Assembly (NCBI RefSeq): GCF_014126615.1
Contig: NZ_CP059896.1
Span: 2,676,501 to 2,740,500 of the forward strand
Origin: Ciceribacter thiooxidans
Lineage (GTDB): Bacteria > Pseudomonadota > Alphaproteobacteria > Rhizobiales > Rhizobiaceae
Direction of reading: 5' to 3'
DNA length: 64,000 bases
Below the pieces are notes generated by a model. That model was not told where the DNA came from and searched no databases. It was given only the letters and a program-made list of their open reading frames with translations. The position numbers and the translations under genes were made by a program. This document shows, in pieces, positions 38,180 through 48,093 of the stretch (positions are counted from its first letter, which is position 1; each line of letters starts with the position of its first letter).

Positions 38180-38219
38180 ATATAGAAATTTCCTTATATT
38201 TCCGCCATTCAGGCGGAAA
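38180..38219 (-). promoter_or_regulatory. Palindromic AT-rich site and hairpin before the YeeE/YedE pair
   Basis: ATATA and TATAT ends (38180-38199) flank the palindrome GAAATTTC (38185-38192), in a region far more AT-rich than its surroundings. Next to it is a perfect 8-bp inverted repeat TTTCCGCC / GGCGGAAA (38199-38206 and 38212-38219). It lies 60-100 bp before the first YeeE/YedE start and 40-80 bp after the ribF stop, so it may be an operator-promoter, a ribF terminator, or both. Confidence 0.5.
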
Positions 38220-38261
38220 CGCTTTTGCGGCTTCCGGGCAAAGCGCGGAAAAGAAGCGATT

Positions 38262-39242
38262 TCAGAACGCGATCCTGCGGTCGAGTGCGCTGATCGGCTG
38301 GACGCCGGCAAGCAGCGCCCGCGCCTCCTCCTCGTCGCGGCGGATCTGCGCGACCAGCGGTTCGAGACCGGCGAACTTCAGTTCGTCGCGCAGGCGCCCG
38401 AAGAAGGAGACGGCGCAGACCTCGCCATAGAGATCGGCGGAGAAATCGAAGACGAAGGTTTCGAGCAGCGGCGCGCCGTCCTCCGTGACGGTCGGCCGAT
38501 AACCGAAACTCGCCACGCCGTCGTGCAACGAACCGTCAGCGCGGCGCAGGCGGACGGCATAGATGCCGGGCTTCAGTTCCGTTTCCGGCGGCAGCGCCAT
38601 GTTGGCGGTCGGATAGCCGAGCGTGCGGCCGAGCTTCTGGCCGCCGATCACCTCTGCCTCGACGGTGTAGCGGTAGCCGAGAAGGCCCGCTGCCTCGGTG
38701 ACATCGCCCTCGCCGAGGCGCGCACGGATGCGGCTCGATGAAACGACTTCGGCATTCTCGTCACGGAAGGCATCGATCAGGGTGACGCCGAAACCGTTCG
38801 TCCGCCCCGCCTCCATCAGGAAGGCCGGGCCGCCTTCCCTGCCCCTGCCGAAGTGGAAGTCGAAGCCGGTCACGACCTCGCTCGCGCCGAGCCAGCCAAT
38901 CAGGATCGAGTGCACGAAATCGTCGGCGGAGCGCTGGGAAAACTCGCGGTCGAAGGGATACTCGATGACCGAGTGGAAGCCCATGGCTTCGAGGATACGG
39001 GCGCGCAGCGGCGCGGGCGTCAGCCGGAAGACGGGCTTCTCCGGATTGAAGACGGTCCGCGGATGCGGCTCGAAAGTCAGCACCAGCGCCGGCACGTGGC
39101 GGCTCTTCGCCAGCTCGAGCGCGCGGCTCAAGACGCTCTGGTGCCCGCGATGCACGCCGTCGAAATTGCCGATGGCGATCACGCCGCCTTTAAGCCGTTC
39201 CGGCAGAGGCTTCTTCTTCTCGTTGCGGTGAAAGACGGTCAT
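38262..39242 (-). CDS. ribF: Bifunctional riboflavin kinase / FAD synthetase
   Basis: Makes FMN and FAD from riboflavin. The 326-residue protein has the N-terminal nucleotidyltransferase domain with AIGNFDGVHRGHQ and SSSRIRARLGEGDV, and the C-terminal flavokinase domain (from about residue 185) with GRTLGYPTANM and GVASFGYRPTV. ATG at 39242. It follows the TIGR01459 HAD gene by 27 bp and is probably cotranscribed with it. Confidence 0.95.
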   Translation of the reverse strand: MTVFHRNEKKKPLPERLKGGVIAIGNFDGVHRGHQSVLSRALELAKSRHVPALVLTFEPHPRTVFNPEKPVFRLTPAPLRARILEAMGFHSVIEYPFDREFSQRSADDFVHSILIGWLGASEVVTGFDFHFGRGREGGPAFLMEAGRTNGFGVTLIDAFRDENAEVVSSSRIRARLGEGDVTEAAGLLGYRYTVEAEVIGGQKLGRTLGYPTANMALPPETELKPGIYAVRLRRADGSLHDGVASFGYRPTVTEDGAPLLETFVFDFSADLYGEVCAVSFFGRLRDELKFAGLEPLVAQIRRDEEEARALLAGVQPISALDRRIAF

Positions 39243-39269
39243 GCGTTGTCCCTGCGAACTACCCTCGCG

Positions 39270-40121
39270 TCAGGCGAGCCTCTGCAGCCACCACTTCGGC
39301 GCCACCTTCTCGCGGGCGAGATAGGCCTTCAGGATCGCCTCGTCGGTGCGGCCGCTGACGGTGTATTCACCCGCATGGATGCCGCCGCTCACGTAGAGAA
39401 GGTCGAGCCCGGCATCGAGCGCGCCGCGCACATCGGTCGGCAGGCCGTCGCCGATCGCCAGCACCCGCGAAACGGGGAAGTCGGCGCCGCGCTGCTCGCG
39501 GGCGGCGGCAAGGGCGGCCTCGTATATCGGGCGGTGCGGCTTGCCGGCGATCCGCGTCGTGCCGCCGAGCTGCTCGTAATAGGCGGCGACCGCGCCGGCG
39601 CACGGGATCATCCGCGCGCCGCGCTCGACGATCAGGTCCGGATTGGCGCAGATGAGCGGGATCCCACGGGCGGAGAAGGCCGTCAGCATGTCGTGATAGT
39701 CTTCCGGCACCTCGGTCTCGTCGTCGAAGAAGCCGGTGCAGACGATCGCTTGCGCCGCGTCCTGCGCGACCGCCTCGACGTGCAGGCCGTCCAGCAGCGA
39801 GAGATCGCGGTCCGGGCCGAGGAAGAACACCTTCGACGGACCCTCGGCGATCAGCTTGCGGGTCACGTCGCCGGAGGTGACGATCCGGTCATAGGCCGTA
39901 TCGGCGACGCCGATAGTCTTCAACTGGCTGATGACACCGGGCGAAGGACGCGGGGAATTGGTGATCAGCACGACGGACAAGCCCTTGCCGCGTGCCTCCG
40001 TCAGCGCTTCCGAGGCCGAGGGAAAGGCATCGACGCCGTTGTGCAGCACGCCCCAGACGTCGCAGAGGATCACGTCGTAACGGTCGCTGACGTCGCTCAA
40101 GCTGGAAATGTGTTCGGGCAT
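39270..40121 (-). CDS. TIGR01459-type HAD-superfamily hydrolase (class IIA)
   Basis: 283-residue phosphatase-like protein. Motif I is DVWGVLHNG (DxWGxL), motif II ITNSPRPS, motif III around GKPHRPIY and motif IV GDGLPTDVRGAL, the layout of HAD class IIA with a cap between motifs II and III. The first motif has Trp where DxDGT is usual, typical for this subfamily. Substrate unknown; NagD- or p-nitrophenylphosphatase-like activity is possible. ATG at 40121, upstream of ribF, which hints at flavin or nucleotide phosphates but does not show it. Confidence 0.88.
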   Translation of the reverse strand: MPEHISSLSDVSDRYDVILCDVWGVLHNGVDAFPSASEALTEARGKGLSVVLITNSPRPSPGVISQLKTIGVADTAYDRIVTSGDVTRKLIAEGPSKVFFLGPDRDLSLLDGLHVEAVAQDAAQAIVCTGFFDDETEVPEDYHDMLTAFSARGIPLICANPDLIVERGARMIPCAGAVAAYYEQLGGTTRIAGKPHRPIYEAALAAAREQRGADFPVSRVLAIGDGLPTDVRGALDAGLDLLYVSGGIHAGEYTVSGRTDEAILKAYLAREKVAPKWWLQRLA

Positions 40122-40242
40122 TCCTCGGTCCTGTCATGGAAAACGGTCCCGGCTGACATCGCAAAGGAGAGCCGGCAAGGCAAGGGGATTTGCAGCCGCT
40201 TGCGGAAATATGCCCGGTTGGGCCGTTCTTCAAGCAGGCCGC

Positions 40243-41631
40243 TCAGGAAATGAAGAACCGCAGGGCGAGGCCGAGCGCGGCCGCCACGAGAAGCACCCGG
40301 CCGATGCCGAACCTGAAGCGGAAGATGAGAATGGCCGAAAGAAGCGATATGGCGAAGGCTGCGGGATCAAGCGTCGTCACATCCGGCAAGCTGATCGAAA
40401 CGGAGAAGGCGCCCGGCGCACCGCCGAGCCCCTCTCCTCCGAAGCCTCGCCAGAACACGAAATGGCGCACCTCGGCGAAAAGGACGTGCAGGGCGAACCA
40501 GACGGCGAGATTGAGGATGACGCCCACCACGGCGGCGGTGATCGCCGAAAGCGCTCCGGTCAGCGGCCGGTTGCCGCGCAGCCGTTCGATATGGGGGGCA
40601 CCGGCGAAGATCCAGATGAAGCTCGGCACGAAGGTAGCCCAGGCGGTGAGCAGCGCGCCGAGCACCCCGCCCGGAACGGCCCCGACCATGCCGGGATCGC
40701 GATAGCCTGCGAGGAAGCCGACGAAGGAGAGCACGAGGACCAGCGGCCCCGGCGTCGTCTCGGCGAGCGCCAGTCCGTCGAGCATTTCTCCGGGGTTCAG
40801 CCAGTGGTGCGTTCCGACCGCCACCTGCGCGACATAGGCGAGCACGGCATAGGCGCCGCCGAAGGTGACGAGCGCCATCTTCGAGAAGAAGGCGAAGACG
40901 TCGGAGAAAGCGCCGCCGAGGACGCCGGTCGAGAGCAGGAGAAGCGGCGCCTGCCAGACCGCGACCCAGAACAGGAGCACGAGCAGGCTTCGGCCCGAGA
41001 GAAATCCGCCGGCCGGCATACGGCGTTCCTCCGACATGAGGGCTTCCGTAATGGACGCCGGAACAGCCGGCCCGGCACGTGCGACGAGGAAGCCAGCGAG
41101 ACCGGCGATCAACACCACCAGCGGAAACGGCACTGAGAACAGGAAAAGGGAGAGGAAAGCCACGAGCGCGACGAGGCGGTGGAAGCGGTTCTTCAACGCC
41201 CGGCGGCCGATGCGGATGACTGCCTCGACGACGATCGCCAGCACGGCCGCCTTCAAGCCGAAGAACAGGCCGGCGAGCCAGGTCGTTTCCTGATAGAGCG
41301 CGTAGGCAGCCGACAGGCCGACGATCACGGCAAGACCCGGCAGCACGAAGAGAAGGCCGGCGACCATGCCGCCGCGAACCCCGTGCAGCAGCCAGCCGAT
41401 ATAGGTCGCGAGCTGCTGCGCCTCAGGCCCCGGCAGCAGCATGCAATAGTTCAGTGCGTGCAGGAAACGCTCCTCGGAAATCCACCGCTTCTCGTCGACG
41501 GCGATGCGGTGCATAAGGCCGATCTGTGCAGCAGGCCCGCCGAAGCTCAGGACGCCGATCGTCGCGAAGGCCGAGACGAGCTCGGAAAATGTCGGCCGCG
41601 GCGTTTCCGTCCAATCTGTCGCGGCTTCCAA
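40243..41631 (-). CDS. chrA: Chromate efflux transporter ChrA (long, two-domain form)
   Basis: Inner-membrane transporter of the CHR family that exports chromate, probably in exchange for sulfate. The 462 residues contain two homologous CHR domains: the first with IGVLSFGGPAAQIGLMHR and LLPGPEAQQLA, the second with ALVTFGGAYAVLAY and AETTPGPLVLV. About 10-12 membrane helices. The TTG at 41631 is preferred because GGGGAGGG lies six bases upstream; the longest frame starts at another TTG (41658) that lies on that binding site. Divergent from the SoxR-box gene. Confidence 0.93.
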   Translation of the reverse strand: MEAATDWTETPRPTFSELVSAFATIGVLSFGGPAAQIGLMHRIAVDEKRWISEERFLHALNYCMLLPGPEAQQLATYIGWLLHGVRGGMVAGLLFVLPGLAVIVGLSAAYALYQETTWLAGLFFGLKAAVLAIVVEAVIRIGRRALKNRFHRLVALVAFLSLFLFSVPFPLVVLIAGLAGFLVARAGPAVPASITEALMSEERRMPAGGFLSGRSLLVLLFWVAVWQAPLLLLSTGVLGGAFSDVFAFFSKMALVTFGGAYAVLAYVAQVAVGTHHWLNPGEMLDGLALAETTPGPLVLVLSFVGFLAGYRDPGMVGAVPGGVLGALLTAWATFVPSFIWIFAGAPHIERLRGNRPLTGALSAITAAVVGVILNLAVWFALHVLFAEVRHFVFWRGFGGEGLGGAPGAFSVSISLPDVTTLDPAAFAISLLSAILIFRFRFGIGRVLLVAAALGLALRFFIS

Positions 41632-41793
41632 GCCTTTCCCTCCCCTGTGCACGTCCAACCCGGCGAGCCCCTATCATGCTTCTCCGACAGTTTTGCGAAG
41701 ACGCGACCGCGGCAGTGGTACGAGTTCCGGCAGACCCTAAGCCATTCTGCGATATGGGCAATGTACGTTCATCCGAAAAATCGAGCGACCCTA

Positions 41794-41824
41794 TTGACCT
41801 CAACATTGGTTGAGGTCCGATCCT
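41794..41824 (+). promoter_or_regulatory. SoxR-type promoter (SoxR box within 19-bp spacer)
   Basis: The dyad CCTCAA-N6-TTGAGG (41798-41815; 8-bp arms if the flanking ACCTCAAC / GTTGAGGT are counted) matches the 18-bp SoxR box. It sits between -35 TTGACC (41794-41799) and a -10-like GATCCT (41819-41824) exactly 19 bp apart, the over-long spacer typical of MerR-family promoters and the same register as E. coli soxS. About 40 bp before the monooxygenase start. soxR itself is not in this window. Confidence 0.85.
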
Positions 41825-41863
41825 CCCACGTTGTCAGCAAAACAATATTCAGGACCTGAAAAA

Positions 41864-42205
41864 ATGAACGTCATGACCCTGACCAAGAGCCGCACTTCGA
41901 TTTTCCGCGTCGACCGCATGACCTGCCCCGCGGATCATCGCCTCGCACTCGAGGATCGACTGGCCATCGTGCACGGCTATTTCGACACCCTGCCCGGCTG
42001 CCTCTACAACAAGGTGGCGATTGCCGACGGCGGCGAGACCGTGCACGTCGTCACCATCGTCGAGTGGGAAAGCCAGAAGGCACTTGCCGACGCCAAGGCG
42101 AAGGTCACCGAGTTCTACGGTGCGATCGACTTCGACCCGAAGGCCTTCATGGCCGAGCGCGGCATCGTCGCCGAGTTCGGCACCTATGCCGCGCTCGCCA
42201 TCTGA
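41864..42205 (+). CDS. Antibiotic biosynthesis monooxygenase (ABM)-like protein
   Basis: 113-residue protein with a dimeric alpha/beta-barrel ABM-like fold: VDRMTCPADHRLALEDRLAIVHGYFDTLPGC, then VHVVTIVEWESQKAL and a terminal helix AFMAERGIVAEFG. Proteins of this type include quinol monooxygenases and cofactor-free oxidases; the substrate here is unknown. ATG at 41864 with AGGA ten bases upstream. It is alone behind a SoxR-type promoter, so induction by redox-cycling compounds is expected. SoxR-controlled ABM-type monooxygenases are also known, as I recall, in Pseudomonas and Streptomyces. Confidence 0.82.
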   Translation: MNVMTLTKSRTSIFRVDRMTCPADHRLALEDRLAIVHGYFDTLPGCLYNKVAIADGGETVHVVTIVEWESQKALADAKAKVTEFYGAIDFDPKAFMAERGIVAEFGTYAALAI

Positions 42206-42306
42206 CCTTACAGGAAAAGGCCGGGCTCCCCGCCCGGCTGACCCTTGCCTATTAACTGGTTCAGAAAGCTTTTTCCGAAGCCAAGCCGCTTTTTTCGACG
42301 CGGTTC

Positions 42307-42335
42307 TTGACTCCCCTCGGCGCGCTCCCTAAATC
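42307..42335 (+). promoter_or_regulatory. groESL promoter
   Basis: CTTGACT with -35 TTGACT at 42307-42312, then after 17 bp TAAATC at 42330-42335. It fits a housekeeping promoter and partly the CTTGA...CCTAAAT form used by alphaproteobacterial RpoH. It stands just before the CIRCE element. Confidence 0.6.
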
Positions 42336-42342
42336 GATCGCG

Positions 42343-42369
42343 CTAGCACTCACCAAATGCGAGTGCTAA
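42343..42369 (+). promoter_or_regulatory. CIRCE operator (HrcA site) of groESL
   Basis: CTAGCACTC-N9-GAGTGCTAA matches the TTAGCACTC-N9-GAGTGCTAA consensus with a single change in the first base. It lies between the promoter and the groES start, where HrcA repressor binding blocks transcription until heat shock. Confidence 0.96.
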
Positions 42370-42426
42370 TCATATCGATACGGGCGGTTCCCGTCCGTTG
42401 ATGTCATTTGATCGAGGGATTAGACA

Positions 42427-42723
42427 ATGGCAAACACCAAATTCCGTCCGCTTCATGACCGCGTCGTCGTTCGCCGCGTGGAATCCGAAGAAAAGACCAA
42501 GGGCGGGATCATCATTCCCGACACCGCCAAGGAAAAGCCCGCTGAAGGCGAAATCGTCGCCGTCGGCCCCGGCGCCCGCGACGAACACGGCAAGGTCGTT
42601 GCGCTCGACGTCAAGGTCGGCGATCGCGTCCTGTTCGGCAAGTGGTCCGGCACCGAAGTCAAGCTCGACGGCGTAGACCTTCTCATCATGAAGGAAGCCG
42701 ACATCATGGGCATCATCGGCTGA
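42427..42723 (+). CDS. groES: Co-chaperonin GroES
   Basis: 98-residue lid of the GroEL folding chamber. Starts with the family [12 protein letters not shown], has the mobile loop with [16 protein letters not shown] and [19 protein letters not shown] at 42427. First gene of a CIRCE-controlled groES-groEL operon; rhizobia usually have several groESL copies and this one, with a CIRCE box, corresponds to a heat-inducible type. Confidence 0.97.
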   Translation: MANTKFRPLHDRVVVRRVESEEKTKGGIIIPDTAKEKPAEGEIVAVGPGARDEHGKVVALDVKVGDRVLFGKWSGTEVKLDGVDLLIMKEADIMGIIG

Positions 42724-42770
42724 TCGGCCGATTCCCTTCCCAGAACATAAACAAATCACCAGTGGGCTGA

Positions 42771-44531
<1,761 letters not shown>

Positions 44532-44553
44532 CATCCCCTCATCGGGATTGACG

Positions 44554-44580
44554 AAAGGGCGGCCTTCGGGTCGCCCTTTT
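44554..44580 (+). terminator. Rho-independent terminator of groESL
   Basis: Stem AAAGGGCG / CGCCCTTT (44554-44561 and 44572-44579), extended inward by GCC / GGT, followed by TTTTGCGTTT. It lies 125 bp after the groEL stop, displaced by the 100-bp repeat segment. Confidence 0.88.
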
Positions 44581-45107
44581 GCGTTTGGCGAATCACCGCC
44601 GGGACGGGCTCAACGAGCCTTTGGCGACCGGGTGAAGCACCTCCCCCTCACCCTCCCGACCGGTTTTGCTTGAAGAAGTGCCCCGCCCAAGCGCGCGCCC
44701 TTCTCGCCTCTTTTGATGTTTGTCCGCAAAAAAGTCACCCGGGGGGCGCTGAGATTGAAGATTCCATTTGCGGACATTCTGCAAAATTTATATCGCTTTG
44801 GTAAGAACTGTCTCATCACGGGACAGTTTCGCCGCTTCCCTACTTCGGCTTTACTGTTCACCTTTGGACAGATTCCCCGGAGAACCTGCGCCGAGCGGAG
44901 TGGGGTACGCGGCTCCGGTTTCGATATTGCCTGCCATTAAGAAAGAGATAATATACACCACGGATTCGCCGGACGCATTAGTTCCGGACGTCTCCGTTCT
45001 GGTGCCATGGACGGGTGCGGTGATCTGCCGGTCCCGACCGACGCGTAGCTTAAACCACACCGACCGAAACTGAATCCGAGAACGGCTATCCGCTATCGGC
45101 TTCGACC
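44581..45107 (+). other. Dyad-rich stretch without genes downstream of groESL
   Basis: About 530 bp with no supported coding frame. Structures: a perfect 10-bp inverted repeat TGTCCGCAAA / TTTGCGGACA (44721-44730 and 44767-44776, 36 bp apart), a 7-bp inverted repeat AACTGTC / GACAGTT (44806-44812 and 44822-44828), and AT-rich stretches near 44780-44800 and 44940-44960 (AGATAATATACACC). These could belong to a small RNA, to a decayed intergenic element, or to the promoter of the next gene. Confidence 0.45.
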
Positions 45108-45563
45108 TTGGGGAATGCCTTGTTTAAGATTGCCAGAACCACCCTCGCTGCACATCCCATGCGGCCCTTGCCGGCAGACGGCGACGATGCCCACGACCTG
45201 TCGCGGTTCACCGTTTCGGAATCCTGGACGGGAGACTTGGCCAACGGGATCATCCGGCTCGGAGAATGTGCGACGCTTCTCCATGGCCTCGACGGCCCGG
45301 AATGCGGTCTTCTCAACATGACGCGCTGCTACGACGCCCACGACCGGGCGCTCGTGCTCGACCTCTTCGAGCAGGCGGCGACCGCGTCCTCGAGTTTCTG
45401 CTATTCGACAACGATCGTCTCCGAGCGGGAATACCGGCAGCCGGTTTTCTGCATCGCCGAGACGAAGGGGCTCGAAGGCGGCGTCGCGGGCAGCATCTGC
45501 GGTGTCTTCATGTTCCCGCGGTTCCGGCTGGCACCGGCGCTGCCCTCCATCGCCTACGCCTGA
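45108..45563 (+). CDS. PAS-like hypothetical protein
   Basis: 151-residue protein I do not recognise as a named gene. The segment FTVSESWTGDLANGIIRLGE, followed by a helix pair (CYDAHDRALVLDLFEQAATASSSFCYSTTIV) and RQPVFCIAET...GSICGVFMFPRF, has the order of strands and helices of a PAS_3-type sensor fold and resembles small rhizobial PAS-like proteins. No output domain. The longest frame begins with TTG at 45108; an internal TTG (45120) or ATG near 45159 may be the real start, as no good ribosome binding site is visible. Confidence 0.65.
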   Translation: MGNALFKIARTTLAAHPMRPLPADGDDAHDLSRFTVSESWTGDLANGIIRLGECATLLHGLDGPECGLLNMTRCYDAHDRALVLDLFEQAATASSSFCYSTTIVSEREYRQPVFCIAETKGLEGGVAGSICGVFMFPRFRLAPALPSIAYA

Positions 45564-45603
45564 GGAGGGAAGCGGCGACCGGCCGTGGCTTTGGTTGTTT
45601 TCT

Positions 45604-45627
45604 ATTCTTGAACGAACAGTCAAGAAT
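45604..45627 (+). promoter_or_regulatory. Candidate operator upstream of the DoxX gene
   Basis: Perfect 8-bp inverted repeat ATTCTTGA-N8-TCAAGAAT, about 95 bp before the DoxX start codon. The 24-bp size with an 8-bp spacer suits a dimeric repressor or activator. No regulator gene is adjacent, so the binding protein is unknown. Confidence 0.5.
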
Positions 45628-45721
45628 TGTGCATCTATTCGTAACAGTGGAGGCATGAGAGAACGTTTGCGAAATCGTTATTGACCGCCTGCATGCAGGC
45701 ACTCGCCAACAGGAGCCTTCC

Positions 45722-46165
45722 ATGTCAAACGCCAACAACCTGGCCATCCTTCTCGGCCGCGTTCTCTTGTCCTTCATCTTCATCTATTCCGGCTTCGGCA
45801 AGCTCGCCGATCCGAGCGCCACGGCCGGCATGATCACCGGGGCCGGCCTGCCTGCTGCCACCGCGCTCGCCTATCTCGCCGGCGCTTTCGAATTCGTCGC
45901 CGGCCTTGCCGTCCTCGTCGGCTACCAGACCCGGATCGCCGGCTGGCTGCTCGCCGCCTTCTGCGTCTTCACCGGCGTCGTCTTCCACGGCTCGGCGATC
46001 AACGTTCCGGATTTCCCGGCCGCCGCCAACGGCTGGCTGACGGTCCTCAACCAGATCATGATGATGAAGAACATCACGCTTGCAGGTGCCTACATCGTGC
46101 TCGCCACCTTCGGCCCGGGCGCCTACTCGCTCGACGCCCGCCGCGGCGCCTACGCGATCGCCTGA
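45722..46165 (+). CDS. DoxX-family membrane protein
   Basis: 147-residue inner-membrane protein with four helices and the family start LGRVLLSFIFIYSGFGKLADP, then GAFEFVAGLAVLVGYQTR. DoxX-type proteins are linked to thiol/oxidative stress or to quinone-related redox functions in different bacteria, but this member's role is unknown. ATG at 45722 with AGGAG upstream. Monocistronic; convergent with hisG and sharing a bidirectional terminator with it. Confidence 0.9.
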   Translation: MSNANNLAILLGRVLLSFIFIYSGFGKLADPSATAGMITGAGLPAATALAYLAGAFEFVAGLAVLVGYQTRIAGWLLAAFCVFTGVVFHGSAINVPDFPAAANGWLTVLNQIMMMKNITLAGAYIVLATFGPGAYSLDARRGAYAIA

Positions 46166-46194
46166 TACGTCAAGCACCCTGCCCCGAACGACGA

Positions 46195-46225
46195 GAACCC
46201 GCCGGAGCGATCCGGCGGGTTCTTT
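46195..46225. terminator. Bidirectional terminator between DoxX and hisG
   Basis: Perfect 12-bp stem GAACCCGCCGGA / TCCGGCGGGTTC (46195-46206 and 46211-46222) with loop GCGA, followed by TTTG on the plus strand. Placed between two convergent genes. Confidence 0.9.
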
Positions 46226-46248
46226 GTAGTTTGACTGGCCGAAGACGA

Positions 46249-46947
46249 TCAGCCGAGCGCGGCGCGGACCGCCGAAACGATCTCGCCGAGCCGGGGATTG
46301 CGCTCGTGTTCCGGCTTTCTGGCGCGGACGAGACAAGCCTCGGATTTCAGGATCACGCCGTCGGAGAGGATCTTCAGGTGGTTGGCGCGCAGCGTCGAAC
46401 CCGTCGAGGTGATGTCGACGATGATATCGGCCTGGCCGGCGGCGGGAGCCCCTTCCGTCGCGCCGAGGCTTTCGACGATGCGGTAGAGCTGGATGCCGTG
46501 CTGGCTCGAGAAGAACTGCTGCGTCAGCCGCCAGTATTTCGTCGCGATGGTGAGCCGCCGGCCGTGGCGGGTGCGAAAATCGGCGGCGACGTCTCCGAGG
46601 TCGGCCATGCTGTCGACGTCGAGCCAGATTTCAGGCACGGCGACGACGACATCGGCATGGCCGAAGCCCAAGCGGGCGCAGATCTCGACGCGCTTGTCGG
46701 CTTCCGCCAGACCCTCGCGGATCAAGTCCTCGCCGGTGATGCCGAAGTCGACGGTTCCGGCGCCGATCTCGCGGGAAATCTCCGAGGCCGAGAGGAAGGC
46801 GATCTCGACGTCGTCCAAGCCTTCGACACGGCCGCGATAGGACCGGTCGTTGCCGACGGCGACGATCTTCATGCCGGCCTTCTCGAAGATCGCCGAGGCG
46901 TCGTCCTTCATCCGGCCCTTGGAGGGGAGTGCGATGGTGATTGTCAT
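46249..46947 (-). CDS. hisG: ATP phosphoribosyltransferase, short form
   Basis: First enzyme of histidine synthesis. The 232-residue HisG_S form has only the catalytic domain ([22 protein letters not shown], and the PRPP-binding [18 protein letters not shown]) and lacks the C-terminal regulatory domain, so it needs HisZ. Its ATG at 46947 overlaps the hisZ stop codon (ATGA), showing translational coupling that would keep the subunits balanced. Confidence 0.96.
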   Translation of the reverse strand: MTITIALPSKGRMKDDASAIFEKAGMKIVAVGNDRSYRGRVEGLDDVEIAFLSASEISREIGAGTVDFGITGEDLIREGLAEADKRVEICARLGFGHADVVVAVPEIWLDVDSMADLGDVAADFRTRHGRRLTIATKYWRLTQQFFSSQHGIQLYRIVESLGATEGAPAAGQADIIVDITSTGSTLRANHLKILSDGVILKSEACLVRARKPEHERNPRLGEIVSAVRAALG

Positions 46948-48065
46948 TTGGAAACCCTCGCCGCCTCGATCCGGTCGAGCCACAGCGAGAAGCCGACGGC
47001 CGGGATATGGCTTTCCGCACCGAGCAGCGTCAGCAGCCGGTCGAAGCGACCGCCGCCGGCGAGCACGGCCGGCGAACCCTCGGCGGCGATCTCGAAGACG
47101 AGGCCGGTATAGTAGTCGAGCGGGCGCCCGAAGGCGGCGCGGTAGGTGATCTTCGTCAGGTCGAGCCCGGCGTCAGCAAGCGAGGCGACCCGTTCGTCGA
47201 AGCGCGACAGCGCCGGCCCGAGCGACAACCCCGCCGCATCGGCGAAACCGGCGAGCGCGCCGGAGGCCTCCGAAAGCGGCAGTTCGAGCGACAGGAATTC
47301 ACGCAGCAGCAGCAGTGCGGCGACGTCGAGCCGCGTCTCGGCGAGCGCCAGCTTCTCGTTGAGCCGCGCGGCGATCTCGACCGGCGAGCGGCTGGCATTG
47401 GTGGAATAGCCGGTCGCCTGCATGGTGGTGTCGATATGGGCGATCAGTGCCGCCTCGTCGCCGTTCGCCACAAGGTCCGCGACCACGGGATCGAGACCCT
47501 GCACATGGTTGGGGCTCGCAAGCTTGCGCAACAGCTGCTCGATCTGCTCGCTGTTGCCGAAGGCGTGGATCAGCCGCTTCTGCCAGCCACCGGGCAGGCC
47601 GAGCGCCTTGACCACCGCCTCGAACACCGCCTGGTCACCGAGCACGACCGCAAGGCCTCGCTGCGGCAGAAGGCGGGCGAGCACGCCCCAGGCATCGCCG
47701 ATCGCACGGGCATCGGCGCGAGCGATCGCGGTATCGCCGAGGTCTTCGATGCCGGCCTGGTAGAATTCGTTGCCGCCCTCGCGGCGCTGGCGGAAGACTT
47801 CGCCGAGATAGGCATAGCGCTTCGGCGTGCCGGTCGCCGTCTCGATGTGGCGGAGACAGACGGGAATGGTGAATTCCGGCCGGAGGCAGAGGCTCGTGCC
47901 CCGCTCGTTCTCGGTCAGGAAGATACGCCGGCGAAGGTCCTCGCCGGCCATGTCGAGAAAGGGCTCGGCCGGCTGGATGACCGGCGTGTCGACCCGCACC
48001 GTGCCGCGGCCGGCGAACTCGTCAAGGATGTCGGCGGCGAAGTCCGGCATGTTGATCAGGGGCAT
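46944..48065 (-). CDS. hisZ: ATP phosphoribosyltransferase regulatory subunit
   Basis: 373-residue HisRS-like protein without synthetase function; it binds HisG_S and confers histidine feedback control. It keeps class II folds ([37 protein letters not shown]) but not the complete synthetase active site. ATG at 48065 has GGGAG seven bases upstream; ATG at 48050 is an alternative. The frame continues upstream into an intergenic repeat, which is not coding. Directly before hisG and after hisS. Confidence 0.94.
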   Translation of the reverse strand: MPLINMPDFAADILDEFAGRGTVRVDTPVIQPAEPFLDMAGEDLRRRIFLTENERGTSLCLRPEFTIPVCLRHIETATGTPKRYAYLGEVFRQRREGGNEFYQAGIEDLGDTAIARADARAIGDAWGVLARLLPQRGLAVVLGDQAVFEAVVKALGLPGGWQKRLIHAFGNSEQIEQLLRKLASPNHVQGLDPVVADLVANGDEAALIAHIDTTMQATGYSTNASRSPVEIAARLNEKLALAETRLDVAALLLLREFLSLELPLSEASGALAGFADAAGLSLGPALSRFDERVASLADAGLDLTKITYRAAFGRPLDYYTGLVFEIAAEGSPAVLAGGGRFDRLLTLLGAESHIPAVGFSLWLDRIEAARVSK

Positions 48066-48093
48066 GGGCTCGCTCCCACAGTAGAGGAAAAAG

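Noticed and set aside
44713..44940. 75-codon frame in the gap after groESL
   Set aside because: No ribosome binding site, no family likeness, and it runs through the inverted repeats of the region.
45608..45623. TTGA...TCAA upstream of doxX as an FNR box
   Set aside because: The spacer between the half sites is 8 bp instead of 6; it is part of a longer, different dyad.
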